Below the pieces are notes generated by a model, which searched no databases, was not told the origin of the DNA, and saw only the letters and a list, made by a program, of their open reading frames with translations. From positions 1,619,001-1,683,000 of the forward strand of contig CP016093.1 of NCBI GenBank assembly GCA_001664005.1: 64,000 bases of DNA, read 5' to 3'. Numbering within the stretch: position 1 is the first letter of the stretch; the number at the start of each line of letters is the position of its first letter. Of the stretch, positions 18,824 to 28,556 are shown in pieces. Source of the stretch: Rhizobiales bacterium NRL2 (GTDB taxonomy: Bacteria; Pseudomonadota; Alphaproteobacteria; Minwuiales; Minwuiaceae). The position numbers and the translations under genes are program-made.

Positions 18824-19087
18824 CTAGTGAAGGGTGACGATGGCGTCGCAGTGGTTCATGGCCACGGGCTTGATCAGTTCGCCGCCGGCGATGCGGACGG
18901 AATGCAGCGGCCCCTCGATCTCCGCTTCCCAGAATTCCAGGAACTGCCGTATCCGCGGATAGTCGGGCGCGAGGTCCATGGTCTGCCAGACGAACGTCTG
19001 GAGCAGTCCCGGATGATCGGGCATGTGATAGAGGATTTCGGCGGTGGTCAGCCGGTAACCGGCAAGCTGCATCTCCATGTTCGTCAT
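18824..19087 (-). CDS. Usg family protein
   Basis: 87 residues from ATG 19087, chosen because a GAGGAG ribosome site lies 7-8 bases before it and the family N-terminus is short (MTNMEMQLAGYRLTTAEILYH). The sequence matches the small alphaproteobacterial Usg family, named from its place near trp genes and of unknown function. Recognisable stretches are YHMPDHPGLLQTFVWQ and RIRQFLEFWEAEIEG. It has no membrane segment or signal peptide. It is divergent from groES and convergent with hflX, with no trp genes nearby. No function is assigned. Confidence 0.85.
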   Translation of the reverse strand: MTNMEMQLAGYRLTTAEILYHMPDHPGLLQTFVWQTMDLAPDYPRIRQFLEFWEAEIEGPLHSVRIAGGELIKPVAMNHCDAIVTLH

Positions 19088-19256
19088 GGGCAATCTCCTC
19101 GATTTCCGATGGCATCGATCTCCATGGTGAGACAAGTTTTCCCGTGGAGGCAATAAAAACATCGTTGAATCAATATGTTAGCAACGGTGTTCCGTGAGTG
19201 CTGCCGAGCCGGCGGCGCGGGCTCGATGAAAACCCCGGAATTTTGCGCCGGTCGAG

Positions 19257-19284
19257 TTGACAGAAGGCTGCGCGGTAGTTATCT
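19257..19284 (+). promoter_or_regulatory. Predicted sigma70-type promoter of groESL
   Basis: A TTGACA -35 hexamer at 19257-19262 is followed after 16 bp by TTATCT (19279-19284) as a plausible -10. It lies just upstream of the CIRCE operator and 85 bp before the groES start, the arrangement expected for an HrcA-controlled housekeeping promoter. The -10 is a weak match, so the exact transcription start is inferred. Confidence 0.55.
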
Positions 19285-19300
19285 CCCGCTCACCTGCCGG

Positions 19301-19327
19301 CTAGCACTCGAGTAGAGTGAGTGCTAA
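19301..19327. promoter_or_regulatory. CIRCE operator (HrcA binding site)
   Basis: CTAGCACTC (19301-19309), a 9-base spacer, then GAGTGCTAA (19319-19327). The consensus is TTAGCACTC-N9-GAGTGCTAA, so 17 of 18 arm bases match and only the first differs. It lies 42 bp before groES, downstream of the predicted -10, where bound HrcA would block transcription and also form a 5' mRNA hairpin. HrcA is not encoded in this window. Confidence 0.95.
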
Positions 19328-19368
19328 CGAAGGGAACACCAGATAATCCTACCTATGGAGGGTACCAG

Positions 19369-19680
19369 ATGGGCTTTCGGCCTTTGCACGATCGCGTGCT
19401 CGTCCGTCGCGTCGAGTCGGAGGAGAAGACCGCGGGCGGCATCATCATTCCCGAGAATGCCAAGGAGAAGCCGAGCGAGGGCGAGATCGTCGCTGCCGGT
19501 CCGGGCGCGCGCAACGACCGGGGCGAAACCGTCGCCATGGACGTCAAGGCGGGCGACCGGATCCTGTTCGGCAAGTGGTCGGGCACCGAGGTCAAGATCG
19601 ATGGTGAGGATCTCCTGATCATGAAGGAATCCGACATCCTCGGCGTGATCGAAGGTTCTGCGCAGGCGAAGGCGGCCTGA
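19369..19680 (+). CDS. groES: Co-chaperonin GroES
   Basis: 103 residues from ATG 19369, with a TGGAGGGT ribosome site. It has the conserved N-terminus [13 protein letters not shown], the mobile loop with [12 protein letters not shown], and the roof and C-terminal [14 protein letters not shown]. It forms the heptameric lid of the GroEL folding chamber. The longer open frame reaching back into the CIRCE site is not used. It is followed by groEL after 82 bp and controlled by the upstream CIRCE element. Confidence 0.97.
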   Translation: MGFRPLHDRVLVRRVESEEKTAGGIIIPENAKEKPSEGEIVAAGPGARNDRGETVAMDVKAGDRILFGKWSGTEVKIDGEDLLIMKESDILGVIEGSAQAKAA

Positions 19681-19686
19681 GCACCG

Positions 19687-19700
19687 GGATCGCCCGATCC
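19687..19700 (+). other. Short hairpin in the groES-groEL spacer
   Basis: GGATC-GCCC-GATCC forms a 5-bp stem with a 4-base loop 6 bp after the groES stop. Cleavage or stabilising stem-loops in groESL spacers are known in some bacteria, but this stem is short and there is no T-run, so it may be chance. Confidence 0.25.
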
Positions 19701-19756
19701 GTGAAATGAAGCGCAGGCCGGGCCCGCTGCCGGCCGCGAGCTGTATGGGAGATTGA

Positions 19757-21412
<1,656 letters not shown>

Positions 21413-21461
21413 CCGGACGGCAAATCCGTCCGGGCGTCATCGCCCGAAAGGCTCGAAGGGG

Positions 21462-21491
21462 AGGCCGCGTTCCGCAAGGGACGCGGCCTTT
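21462..21491 (+). terminator. Probable terminator of groESL
   Basis: AGGCCGCGT (21462-21470) and ACGCGGCCT (21481-21489) form a perfect 9-bp GC-rich stem with a 10-base loop, followed by a short TTT. The stem is strong and well placed 49 bp after groEL, but the T-run is short, so efficiency is uncertain. Confidence 0.6.
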
Positions 21492-21574
21492 CCGCGTTTG
21501 GGGCCAGTGAATTGATCCGCCGGCGCCCGTTCTCGCGTATCCTGCCGGTAACGGAACAACCGGAGGATCGGTGC

Positions 21575-21982
21575 ATGCGTATCCGCCTTCACGCCCTCGT
21601 GCTGGCGCTCTGTCTCGCCTGGCCGGTGCTCGCCGCGCCTGCTGACGAGATCAGGGCCGTCATCGAGGATCAGATCGCCGCCTTCCGCGCGGGAGACGGC
21701 GACCGCGCCTTCGCCCACGCCTCGCCGGCCATACAGGCGAAGTTCGGCTCGCCGGCGAACTTCATGGAAATGGTGCGGACCGGCTATCCGCAGGTCTACC
21801 GCCCGCGCGACATGCAGTTCCAGGCGGTCGAGGCGTTCGACCACGTCACCGTCCAGGAAGTGTTTTTCTTCGGTCAGGACGGCTCGGCGGTCGTGGCGCG
21901 GTACTTCATGGAGATGAACGAGGCCGGCGAATGGAAGATCGCCGGGGTCGAGCTGCGGCAGGCGCCCGAACTCGGCGTCTGA
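21575..21982 (+). CDS. Exported DUF4864-type protein
   Basis: 135 residues from ATG 21575, preceded by CGGAGGATCGG. A signal peptide (MRIRLHALVLALCLAWPVLA, cleavage after AAPA) leads to a small SnoaL/NTF2-like periplasmic domain: EIRAVIEDQIAAFRAGDGDRAF, then YRPRDMQFQAVEAFD and a C-terminal GEWKIAGVELRQAP. This pattern matches proteins labelled DUF4864. No catalytic function is known. It stands alone between the groESL terminator and a convergent SRAP peptidase gene. Confidence 0.75.
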   Translation: MRIRLHALVLALCLAWPVLAAPADEIRAVIEDQIAAFRAGDGDRAFAHASPAIQAKFGSPANFMEMVRTGYPQVYRPRDMQFQAVEAFDHVTVQEVFFFGQDGSAVVARYFMEMNEAGEWKIAGVELRQAPELGV

Positions 21983-21999
21983 ATGTTGGTTGCCGCGTT

Positions 22000-22662
22000 T
22001 CAGGCGTACACGGGCTCGATCAACTCGGCGTCGTCATTGCGCACATTGCCCACCCGGGCAGAGACACGATAGGCCGTCACGCCATCATTGGGCCTGGCCA
22101 GATCGAGCAATGCCTCCCGGCCGGCGTCCGGATCCAGCCAGGCGTCGTGGTCCGCGGCGTCGAGGATGACAGGCATGCGATGATGGATTTCGGCGATTCC
22201 GGGTGCGGCGTCCGTCGTCAGGATGGTGTAGCTGTCGATCCTGCCCTCTTCGGGATGCTCCCAGCGTTCCCACAGCCCTGCGAATGCGAAGGGCGACCGG
22301 TCCGCCATGACGATGCGCCAGGGCTGCTTGCCGCTTTCCAGCTTCTGCCATTCGTAGAAGCCGTCCGCGGGCACGAGGCAGCGGCGGCGGGCGAAGGCCG
22401 CCCGGAAGGCGGGTTTCTCCGCGACGGTTTCCGAACGCGCGTTGATCATGCGGGCGGCCCCCGACATGTCCTTCGCCCAGGAGGGGACGAGACCCCAGCG
22501 GAGTTCGTGGCACAGCAGCCGGCCGTCCGGATGGCGGCGCAGCACCGGCGCGGACTGGGTCGGCGCAATGTTGTAGCGGGCCGCAAGGTTCGGCGAGCCC
22601 TCGAAGGCGAAGACCCGCCGGAGCGCTTCCAGCGGCGTCGTCAGGCTGTAGCGTCCGCACAT
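22000..22662 (-). CDS. SOS response-associated peptidase (SRAP, YedK/HMCES family)
   Basis: 220 residues, full length. Cys2 in MCGRYSL is the residue that becomes the new N-terminus and forms a thiazolidine cross-link with abasic sites in single-stranded DNA. Other family residues are present: Asn in NIAPTQ, Glu in ADGFYEW, and His in HHRMPVIL. In characterised homologues the protein shields abasic sites at replication forks. It is divergent from argE with about 50 bp between the starts. I saw no clear LexA site in that gap. Confidence 0.95.
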   Translation of the reverse strand: MCGRYSLTTPLEALRRVFAFEGSPNLAARYNIAPTQSAPVLRRHPDGRLLCHELRWGLVPSWAKDMSGAARMINARSETVAEKPAFRAAFARRRCLVPADGFYEWQKLESGKQPWRIVMADRSPFAFAGLWERWEHPEEGRIDSYTILTTDAAPGIAEIHHRMPVILDAADHDAWLDPDAGREALLDLARPNDGVTAYRVSARVGNVRNDDAELIEPVYA

Positions 22663-22712
22663 CCTGCTTTCCTCGCTTTATGCCCGGATGGGCGAATGCT
22701 ACATGGCTGTGC

Positions 22713-23873
22713 ATGACTTCTCCAGGCACCCGCACTCTCGACATCCTCGACCGGCTGATCGCCTTCGACACGACCAGCCGGAATTCCAATCTGGACCTGA
22801 TCCGCTGGGCGGAGTCCTACCTGGCCGAACGCGGGGTGACGTCGGCGCTGCAGTTCGACGAGACCGGCGAAAAGGCCAATCTGTGGGCCACCATCGGTCC
22901 CGCCGACGTGCCGGGCGTCATGCTGTCGGGACATTCGGACGTGGTGCCTGTCGATGGCCAGGAATGGGCCTCCGACCCGTTCCGGGCGGAGACGCGGGAC
23001 GGTCGGATCTATGGCCGTGGCACGGCGGACATGAAGGCCTTCATTGCCATCTGTCTCGCGCATGCCGACGACTTCGCCGCCGCACGGCTGAAGATGCCGG
23101 TACACATCGCGCTGTCCTATGACGAGGAGGTCGGCTGCCTCGGCGGGCGCCAGCTCGCGTCCATGCTCTCCGGTCTGGAGGTGAAGCCGCGGCTCTGCGT
23201 GGTCGGCGAGCCGACGAACATGGGCGTGGTCATCGGCCACAAGGGCAAATCGAGCTATCGTTGTCACGTGCGCGGCTTCGAGTGCCATTCGTCTCTCACC
23301 CATGAAGGCGTCAACGCCGTCGAATACGCCGCGCTCACCATCGCGGCGATCCGCCGCCTCGCCGAGGACAAGCGCGCCAACGGCCCCTTCGACGAAGCCT
23401 TCGATCCGCCCTACACCACGGTTCACACCGGCGTCGTCCAGGGCGGCACGGCGCTCAACATCGTGCCCAGGGACTGCGAGTTCCTGTTCGAATTCCGCAA
23501 TCTGCCCGCGGACGAACCGGAAGACCTGCTGGCGCGTGTCAGGGAGGAGGCGGACCGCCTCTGTGCGGAGATGCGCGCGGTCCGGCCGGAGACCGGTATC
23601 GAGTTCGAGCGTGTCGCCTGGTTCGCCGGGCTGGAGACGTCCGAGGACGCAGAGGTCGCCACCCTGGCCAAGTCCTTCGCGCAGACCAACGCCACGTCCA
23701 AGGTCAGCTTCGGCACCGAGGCCGGGCACTATCACGGCGCCGGCGTGCCGACCATCGTCTGCGGGCCGGGTGACATCGCCCAGGCGCACAAGCCCGACGA
23801 GTTCGTGGCGCTGGATCAGATCGCGGCGTGCGAGGCCTTCTTCGGCCGCCTGCTGGGCTGGATGACGGACTGA
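22713..23873 (+). CDS. argE: Acetylornithine deacetylase
   Basis: 386 residues from ATG 22713. An M20-family metallopeptidase with the ligands in SGHSDVVPVDG and YGRGTADMK, the catalytic DEEVGCLGG, and HKPDEF at the C-terminus; FGTEAGHYHGAGVPTIVCGPG is typical of the ArgE branch. It cleaves N-acetylornithine to ornithine in arginine synthesis; in a genome that also has argJ it may act on other N-acyl amino acids. It ends 4 bp before the convergent exporter gene. Confidence 0.9.
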   Translation: MTSPGTRTLDILDRLIAFDTTSRNSNLDLIRWAESYLAERGVTSALQFDETGEKANLWATIGPADVPGVMLSGHSDVVPVDGQEWASDPFRAETRDGRIYGRGTADMKAFIAICLAHADDFAAARLKMPVHIALSYDEEVGCLGGRQLASMLSGLEVKPRLCVVGEPTNMGVVIGHKGKSSYRCHVRGFECHSSLTHEGVNAVEYAALTIAAIRRLAEDKRANGPFDEAFDPPYTTVHTGVVQGGTALNIVPRDCEFLFEFRNLPADEPEDLLARVREEADRLCAEMRAVRPETGIEFERVAWFAGLETSEDAEVATLAKSFAQTNATSKVSFGTEAGHYHGAGVPTIVCGPGDIAQAHKPDEFVALDQIAACEAFFGRLLGWMTD

Positions 23874-23877
23874 GCCT

Positions 23878-25083
23878 TCAGGCGCGGGCGCGTCTCGGCA
23901 GGAAATAGATCACCGAAAGCGCCACCGCGAAGAACATGATCGCGGGATAGGCCAGGATCGGAAACGGCTCCTGATAGACGGCGACCAGCGCACTGCCGAT
24001 CCCGGCGCCGGCCATCTGCAGGAAACCCATCATGGCGGAGGCCGTTCCCGCCCGGTCCGGGAAGATCTGCAATGCGCTGGCCATCGCCGTGGGCAGGAAG
24101 ATGCCCAGCCCCGAAACGAAGGCGACGACGGCGCCGATCAGCACGAACTTGTCGATCAGGCCCAGCAGCGGCATGACATAGCCGAAGGCGCAGGCCGCGA
24201 GAACCACGGCGAGGCCCAGTTTGCAGATGCCCACTGCGTCCATCCGCCCGGCAAGCGCGCGCACCACCAGGCCGCCGATCACGAAGCCGAGGGAGGCCAG
24301 CGGCGGATAGAAGCCGTATTCCGTCGGCGAGACGCCGAGAAAGGTGATGAAGGTGCGCGGCGAGCCGCCGAAGAAGGCGAACATCGCCGCGAAGATGAGC
24401 GCGTTGGGGATCGCGAAGCGCCGGAAGGCGGCGTTGCCCATCACCATGGCGTAGCCGCGGATCAGCTCGGCCGCATTCAGTTTGGGCAGACGGCGGGAAA
24501 GTGTTTCCGGCAGGCGGGCAACCATCAACGCCGCCACCACCAGGCCCGCCACCCCGGTGACGGCGAATATGGAGCGCCAGCCGGCGAATTCCTGCAGCAG
24601 CGCCCCGAACAGCGGCGACAGTCCCGGCACCAGGGCGAACAGGATGGCGATCAGGGCCATGACCTTCTGCAGCGCAGGGCCGTCGAAGCTGTCGCGGACG
24701 ACCGCGCGCGCCACGACGGTGCAGGCCGCGCCGCCGAAGGCCTGCAGCACACGGCCGGCAATCAGCATGACGATATCCGGCGCCAGCATGCAGGCCACGC
24801 TGCCGGCGACGAAGACGGCAAGGCCGAACATCAGCACGATTCGCCGCCCGAACCGGTCCGACACCGGACCGTAGGCGAGCTGGGTCAGGGCGAATGTCGC
24901 CAGATAGGCCGTCAGCGTGAGCTGCGCCTCGGCCGCGCCGGCATCCATCTCGGCGGCGATCGACGGCAGCGCCGGCAGGTAGATGTTGGTGGCGAACTGC
25001 CCGATCGCCGTGATCGCGGCCAGCAGCGCGATCATGAAGCCCGTCGCCTGGACCTTGCCGATCCTGTGTTCCGCCGCCGTCAT
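23878..25083 (-). CDS. Bcr/CflA family drug-resistance MFS exporter
   Basis: 401 residues with about 12 hydrophobic helices. The N-terminus has the family pattern TNIYLPALPSIAAEM followed by AQLTLTAYLATFALTQL and the MFS A-motif GPVSDRFGRR. These are typical of the Bcr/CflA subgroup, proton-coupled exporters of drugs, sulfonamides or metabolites. The substrate is not predictable. It lies downstream of the M48 protease gene with an 82-bp gap and may share its transcript. Confidence 0.9.
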   Translation of the reverse strand: MTAAEHRIGKVQATGFMIALLAAITAIGQFATNIYLPALPSIAAEMDAGAAEAQLTLTAYLATFALTQLAYGPVSDRFGRRIVLMFGLAVFVAGSVACMLAPDIVMLIAGRVLQAFGGAACTVVARAVVRDSFDGPALQKVMALIAILFALVPGLSPLFGALLQEFAGWRSIFAVTGVAGLVVAALMVARLPETLSRRLPKLNAAELIRGYAMVMGNAAFRRFAIPNALIFAAMFAFFGGSPRTFITFLGVSPTEYGFYPPLASLGFVIGGLVVRALAGRMDAVGICKLGLAVVLAACAFGYVMPLLGLIDKFVLIGAVVAFVSGLGIFLPTAMASALQIFPDRAGTASAMMGFLQMAGAGIGSALVAVYQEPFPILAYPAIMFFAVALSVIYFLPRRARA

Positions 25084-25165
25084 CCTGCGCCCCTGTCCCA
25101 GTCGGAACGGCGAAAGATGACGCGGAACCCCCCGTGGTCAAGCTGCGCTTGCGCGGCAGCCCGGC

Positions 25166-26647
25166 TCAGCCGCCGACGCGAACGACCTTGACGCGCCGGC
25201 CGGCCCGCAGCCCGTCCTCGCCGCCGAGGTCGTTCAGCACGCGGAAACGCTGCTCGGCGAAACCCTGGGCGTCAGCGGAACTGGACAGGCTGGAAACCGT
25301 GTCGTTGCGGTCGACGGTCACGACTTGCAGCCGAAGCGGCTGGAGCTGCCGCGCCTGGCTGGCGCTGAGCCGTTCGAAGCTGCCGGCGGTCCGTTCGAAG
25401 ATCGAGGAGAGCGCGCGGCTGTCATTGCGCGGCGCCAGGAACACGAAGCGATAGATGCGGTTCTCGTCGAAACGGATGGCGACCAGCCGGGCCGCATAGG
25501 GCTGGTTGTTGGCAGTCACCGGCGCCACGGCCGTCGCCGCGGGCATGCCGTCGATGGTGATGCGTTTCAGACCGGAAAGCTGCGCGCCCTCGCCCCAGTG
25601 ATTGGCGATATAGGCGTCCATGCCGCCCTGCCGGCTGGCCACGCTGCGGTCGGGTTCCTGGTCGAAGATGATCCTGCGGCTGCCGTCGCGCGAACTGGCG
25701 ACCACCGCCTGGGGCAGGTTGTCCAGGCTGAAGCCCTCCGGCACCTGGAAGGAGAAACGCAGTTCGGGATGGGCGAATGTGTTGCCGCGGGCGAAACCCT
25801 GGGACGGGCTGTCGCCATAGATCATGCCATCGATCGCGTCGAGATAGGCGTCGCGGCCGACTTCAGGGTCAGAAACGCTGACGCCGCGGGCCTCGTCGAC
25901 TGTGGCCGCGATCCGCTCGGGCGTGTGGGGGTGGGTCGAGAAGAAGCTGACCTGCTGCAGTTCGCGCCCGCTCATGGCGGCAATCAGTTCGGAATGACGC
26001 TGCAGGGCGCGCAAGCCGCCGGCCATCGCCATCGGGTCGTAGCCGGCGCGCGACAGATAGCGGATGCCCAGGCTGTCGGCCTGGCGTTCGTCGCTGCGCG
26101 AATGGCTCGCCATATAGCCCTGGGCGGCGACCTGGCCGACGCGGGCGATGTCGCCGCTGCCCGTCAGGATGGCGGCGCCGAGCACGGCGAGGTTGGCGAA
26201 CAGCCCCTGCTTCTGCTGCTGGGCGCTGTGACGCGCCGTGACATGGCCGATCTCATGCCCCATCACGCCGGCCAGCTCGGCTTCCGTGTTCAGGATCGCC
26301 AGCATTCCGCGCGTGACGTAGACATAGCCCCCCGGCACGGCGAAGGCGTTCACGACCGGCGAATCGAGCAGCGTGAAGGTGAATTGTTCGGCCGGGAGTT
26401 CCGCGCCCCGGGCCAGCCGCATGCCGATCTGCCGGACATAGCCCTGCAGTTGGGGATCCTGATACTCACCGCCGAACTGCGCGAGAATCTGGGGATGGGC
26501 TTCGCGCCCCATCTCCCGTTCCTGTTCGAGACTGACCGTCGAGAGCTCGGTCTCGCCGGTGGCCGGATTCTCCACCTGCTGGCAGGCGACGAGGGAAGCG
26601 ATCGCGAGACTCGCCGCAAAGACGCGGAGTTTCTTCAGCATTTTCAT
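25166..26647 (-). CDS. M48 family lipoprotein metalloprotease (BepA/LoiP-like)
   Basis: 493 residues. A lipoprotein signal has lipobox LVAC with Cys22. The zinc motif HEIGH (His131, His135) is followed by a downstream Glu region typical of peptidase M48 (SHSRSDERQADSLGIRYL). The C-terminal 180 residues are not protease and end in a LysM-like fold (VTVDRNDTVSSLS to GLRAGRRVKVV). This layout fits periplasmic, outer-membrane-anchored quality-control proteases. Its start overlaps the SNase-like gene stop by 4 bp, so the two are translated together. Confidence 0.92.
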   Translation of the reverse strand: MKMLKKLRVFAASLAIASLVACQQVENPATGETELSTVSLEQEREMGREAHPQILAQFGGEYQDPQLQGYVRQIGMRLARGAELPAEQFTFTLLDSPVVNAFAVPGGYVYVTRGMLAILNTEAELAGVMGHEIGHVTARHSAQQQKQGLFANLAVLGAAILTGSGDIARVGQVAAQGYMASHSRSDERQADSLGIRYLSRAGYDPMAMAGGLRALQRHSELIAAMSGRELQQVSFFSTHPHTPERIAATVDEARGVSVSDPEVGRDAYLDAIDGMIYGDSPSQGFARGNTFAHPELRFSFQVPEGFSLDNLPQAVVASSRDGSRRIIFDQEPDRSVASRQGGMDAYIANHWGEGAQLSGLKRITIDGMPAATAVAPVTANNQPYAARLVAIRFDENRIYRFVFLAPRNDSRALSSIFERTAGSFERLSASQARQLQPLRLQVVTVDRNDTVSSLSSSADAQGFAEQRFRVLNDLGGEDGLRAGRRVKVVRVGG

Positions 26648-27420
26648 TCACCCACGATTTCGATCTGTTCCGGATGCGAGGCCTCGATCATCGGGCCGTT
26701 CCGCGACCTGACCCAGCCCCGGACCCTGATTGTCCTGTCCCGCCAGATGGCGGGGGTGGTATCGGGGAACAAGCGCCCGGCGCTGCGGTTGATCGCCACG
26801 GTGAAATCCTCGCGCCAGTCGGCGCCGAAGTTCAGGTAGAGCGTACCGCGCACCCTGGCCGCGTCGGCGATCATGCCTTTCACGATCTGGAAGGTGCCGA
26901 TATCGCCGTCCAGTTCTTCCGGCGCGCGGACGGCATAGAAGGGATGGGACCAGATACCGTACCGCCCCTGTCGCGCCACCTGCTCCAACGCCAGCATTTC
27001 AGCGACCACTGAGCGGTTGTCGGGGAAGGAGTAGACGCGCGCCATGCCCAGACGCAGCATTTCGCCCTGCAGCCAGAACCCGTCGGCGGTCACCAGGTGG
27101 GCCAGGCTGCGGCCGTGGCGGTCCAGGCGCCGGCCGCCGAAATGCAGGTCGAAACGCCGGCCCGCCACCAGCGATTCCAGCGTGGCCCTAGCCTCGTCGG
27201 CCAGGGGCCATTTGCGGAACCCGGCGCGGCCGAGCGGCAGTTTTGGCGCCTGGATGCCGACCAGCCGGACTTCCGTGCCGTCGTCCAGGAACAGCGTGTC
27301 ACCGTCGACGACCTCCGTGACAGCGCCGCCGACACGGCCCGGCAGGTCGCCGGGATCGCCGGCCAGAGCCGGCAGGGCCGCGAGCAGGCCGATCATGAGA
27401 GCGATCATCCGGCGGGGCAT
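26644..27420 (-). CDS. Exported SNase-like (thermonuclease family) protein with altered active site
   Basis: 258 residues with a signal peptide (MIALMIGLLAALPALA). The SNase beta-barrel is recognisable: VTEVVDGDTLFL, EVRLVGIQAPKLPLGR and the R87-equivalent in DRHGRSLAHL. In staphylococcal nuclease the second motif reads GIDTPE, with metal-binding Asp40 and catalytic Glu43; here these positions are Gln and Lys. The extra C-terminal 100 residues (from about 160) form a second small domain ending VRGWVRSRNGPMIEAS. Nuclease activity is therefore doubtful. It overlaps the M48 protease gene by 4 bp and is divergent from pagL. Confidence 0.85.
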   Translation of the reverse strand: MPRRMIALMIGLLAALPALAGDPGDLPGRVGGAVTEVVDGDTLFLDDGTEVRLVGIQAPKLPLGRAGFRKWPLADEARATLESLVAGRRFDLHFGGRRLDRHGRSLAHLVTADGFWLQGEMLRLGMARVYSFPDNRSVVAEMLALEQVARQGRYGIWSHPFYAVRAPEELDGDIGTFQIVKGMIADAARVRGTLYLNFGADWREDFTVAINRSAGRLFPDTTPAIWRDRTIRVRGWVRSRNGPMIEASHPEQIEIVGE

Positions 27421-27487
27421 TGGCGCTTTACCTCCCTGACGCGCCCCACTATTAGAGAAAAGGAGGGGTCATGAGGGAATTTTCCGA

Positions 27488-27997
27488 ATGCGCTTGCGTT
27501 TGATCGGCGGCGTCGCCGCGCTTTGCGCCGGTTTGATCGTCGGCTTGTCCGGGCCGGCCAGGGCGGCCGAACGCTTCACCGATGCGCCGCTGCTGGGTCT
27601 GACGCTCGGCTATTTCGATGTCATCGGTCAGGAATTCCCCTCCCTCGAGGGCCGGCTGGAGCTCCGCGCCAACAACGACTGGTGGCTGAAACCCTTCGGC
27701 GGCGTAATGGCGAATACCGAACGCGCCGCCCACATCTATGCCGGCGTCTATGCCGAGCTGTTCTGGGGCGAGCATTTCTATGTTTCGCCCAGCTTCGCGC
27801 CCGGCATTTACATGAAGGGCAACAGCCGTGATCTCGGCTATCCGCTGGAATTCCGTTCCCAGATCGAGCTGGGCTGGCGCTTCGACAGCGGCATCCGCGC
27901 ATCGGTCAGCCTGAACCACATCTCCAATGCCGGCCTGGGTCAGAACCCCGGCACAGAATCGGTCGCCTTCTCGGTGCTGCTGCCGCTCAGCTTCTGA
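27488..27997 (+). CDS. pagL: Lipid A 3-O-deacylase (PagL family)
   Basis: 169 residues with a signal peptide (cleavage near PARAAE). The mature part is an amphipathic beta-barrel. The PagL active site is present in SLNHISNAGLGQNPGTES: His144, Ser146 and Glu157, matching the His-Ser-Glu triad of Pseudomonas PagL with one residue fewer in the loop. It ends in an aromatic residue (LPLSF), as outer-membrane barrels do. It removes the 3-O-acyl chain of lipid A in the outer membrane. It is divergent from the SNase-like gene and overlaps the convergent rhomboid gene by 11 bp. Confidence 0.9.
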   Translation: MRLRLIGGVAALCAGLIVGLSGPARAAERFTDAPLLGLTLGYFDVIGQEFPSLEGRLELRANNDWWLKPFGGVMANTERAAHIYAGVYAELFWGEHFYVSPSFAPGIYMKGNSRDLGYPLEFRSQIELGWRFDSGIRASVSLNHISNAGLGQNPGTESVAFSVLLPLSF

Positions 27998-28556
27998 GCC
28001 CGCGCCCGCCGCGGGGGCGGGCGGCATAGCCGTAGATCAGCCCGGCGGCCAGGCCGCCCAGATGGCCCTGCCACGAGATGCCGGTCCCGCCGGAGAAGGC
28101 CATCGCCAGATTGAGGATGACCACGATCCCGACCATCGCGGCCATGGACTGTGCCCGGGGATCGACGTCCCGAAAGCGGTAGAGCAGCACGGCCGCCGCC
28201 CCGATCAGACCCGATACCCCGCCCGACGCGCCGATCGTCACGCTGTCATGGGCGAGCACGAAGATGGCCAGGCCGCCGCCGATGATGCTGAGTGCGTAGA
28301 TGGCCAGGAACGTGCCGCTGCCGACCAGGCGGGCCACGGCCGAGCCGATGGCGAGCGTCATGGCGGCGTTGATCAGGACGTGCAGGAAATCCCCGTGCAG
28401 CAGGGCATAGGTCAGCAGCGTCCAGTAGAACGGTTCGCCCTGGTCCCAGAACCGGGGCACGAGAGCGAGGTGCAACTGGATCGAACGGTCGACATCGGCG
28501 GGCAGAATGAAACGCACCGCGTGGAACAGGACCAGCCCGGCGCAGAGCCAGACCAC
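27987..28556 (-). CDS. Rhomboid family intramembrane serine protease
   Basis: 189 residues if started at GTG 28556. Six membrane helices; the catalytic Ser111 lies in GASGGVSGLIGA and His165 in GHLGGLAAG, the rhomboid dyad. The HGDFLHVLINA stretch matches the conserved H-x(3)-H-x(2)-N-like region of helix 2. In frame upstream of the GTG there are 16 further codons reading ISYRPQRQPLLNAPRA, which look like the basic N-terminus of related rhomboids and begin at an ATT (28604) behind a CCGGAG site. The true start may therefore be upstream at a non-standard codon. Confidence 0.88.
   Translation of the reverse strand: MVWLCAGLVLFHAVRFILPADVDRSIQLHLALVPRFWDQGEPFYWTLLTYALLHGDFLHVLINAAMTLAIGSAVARLVGSGTFLAIYALSIIGGGLAIFVLAHDSVTIGASGGVSGLIGAAAVLLYRFRDVDPRAQSMAAMVGIVVILNLAMAFSGGTGISWQGHLGGLAAGLIYGYAARPRGGRGLRS

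Noticed and set aside
19151-19195. A/T-rich stretch before groES as a second, RpoH-type promoter
   Set aside because: No acceptable CTTG to CCAT spacing was found; the TTGACA/CIRCE arrangement explains the control.
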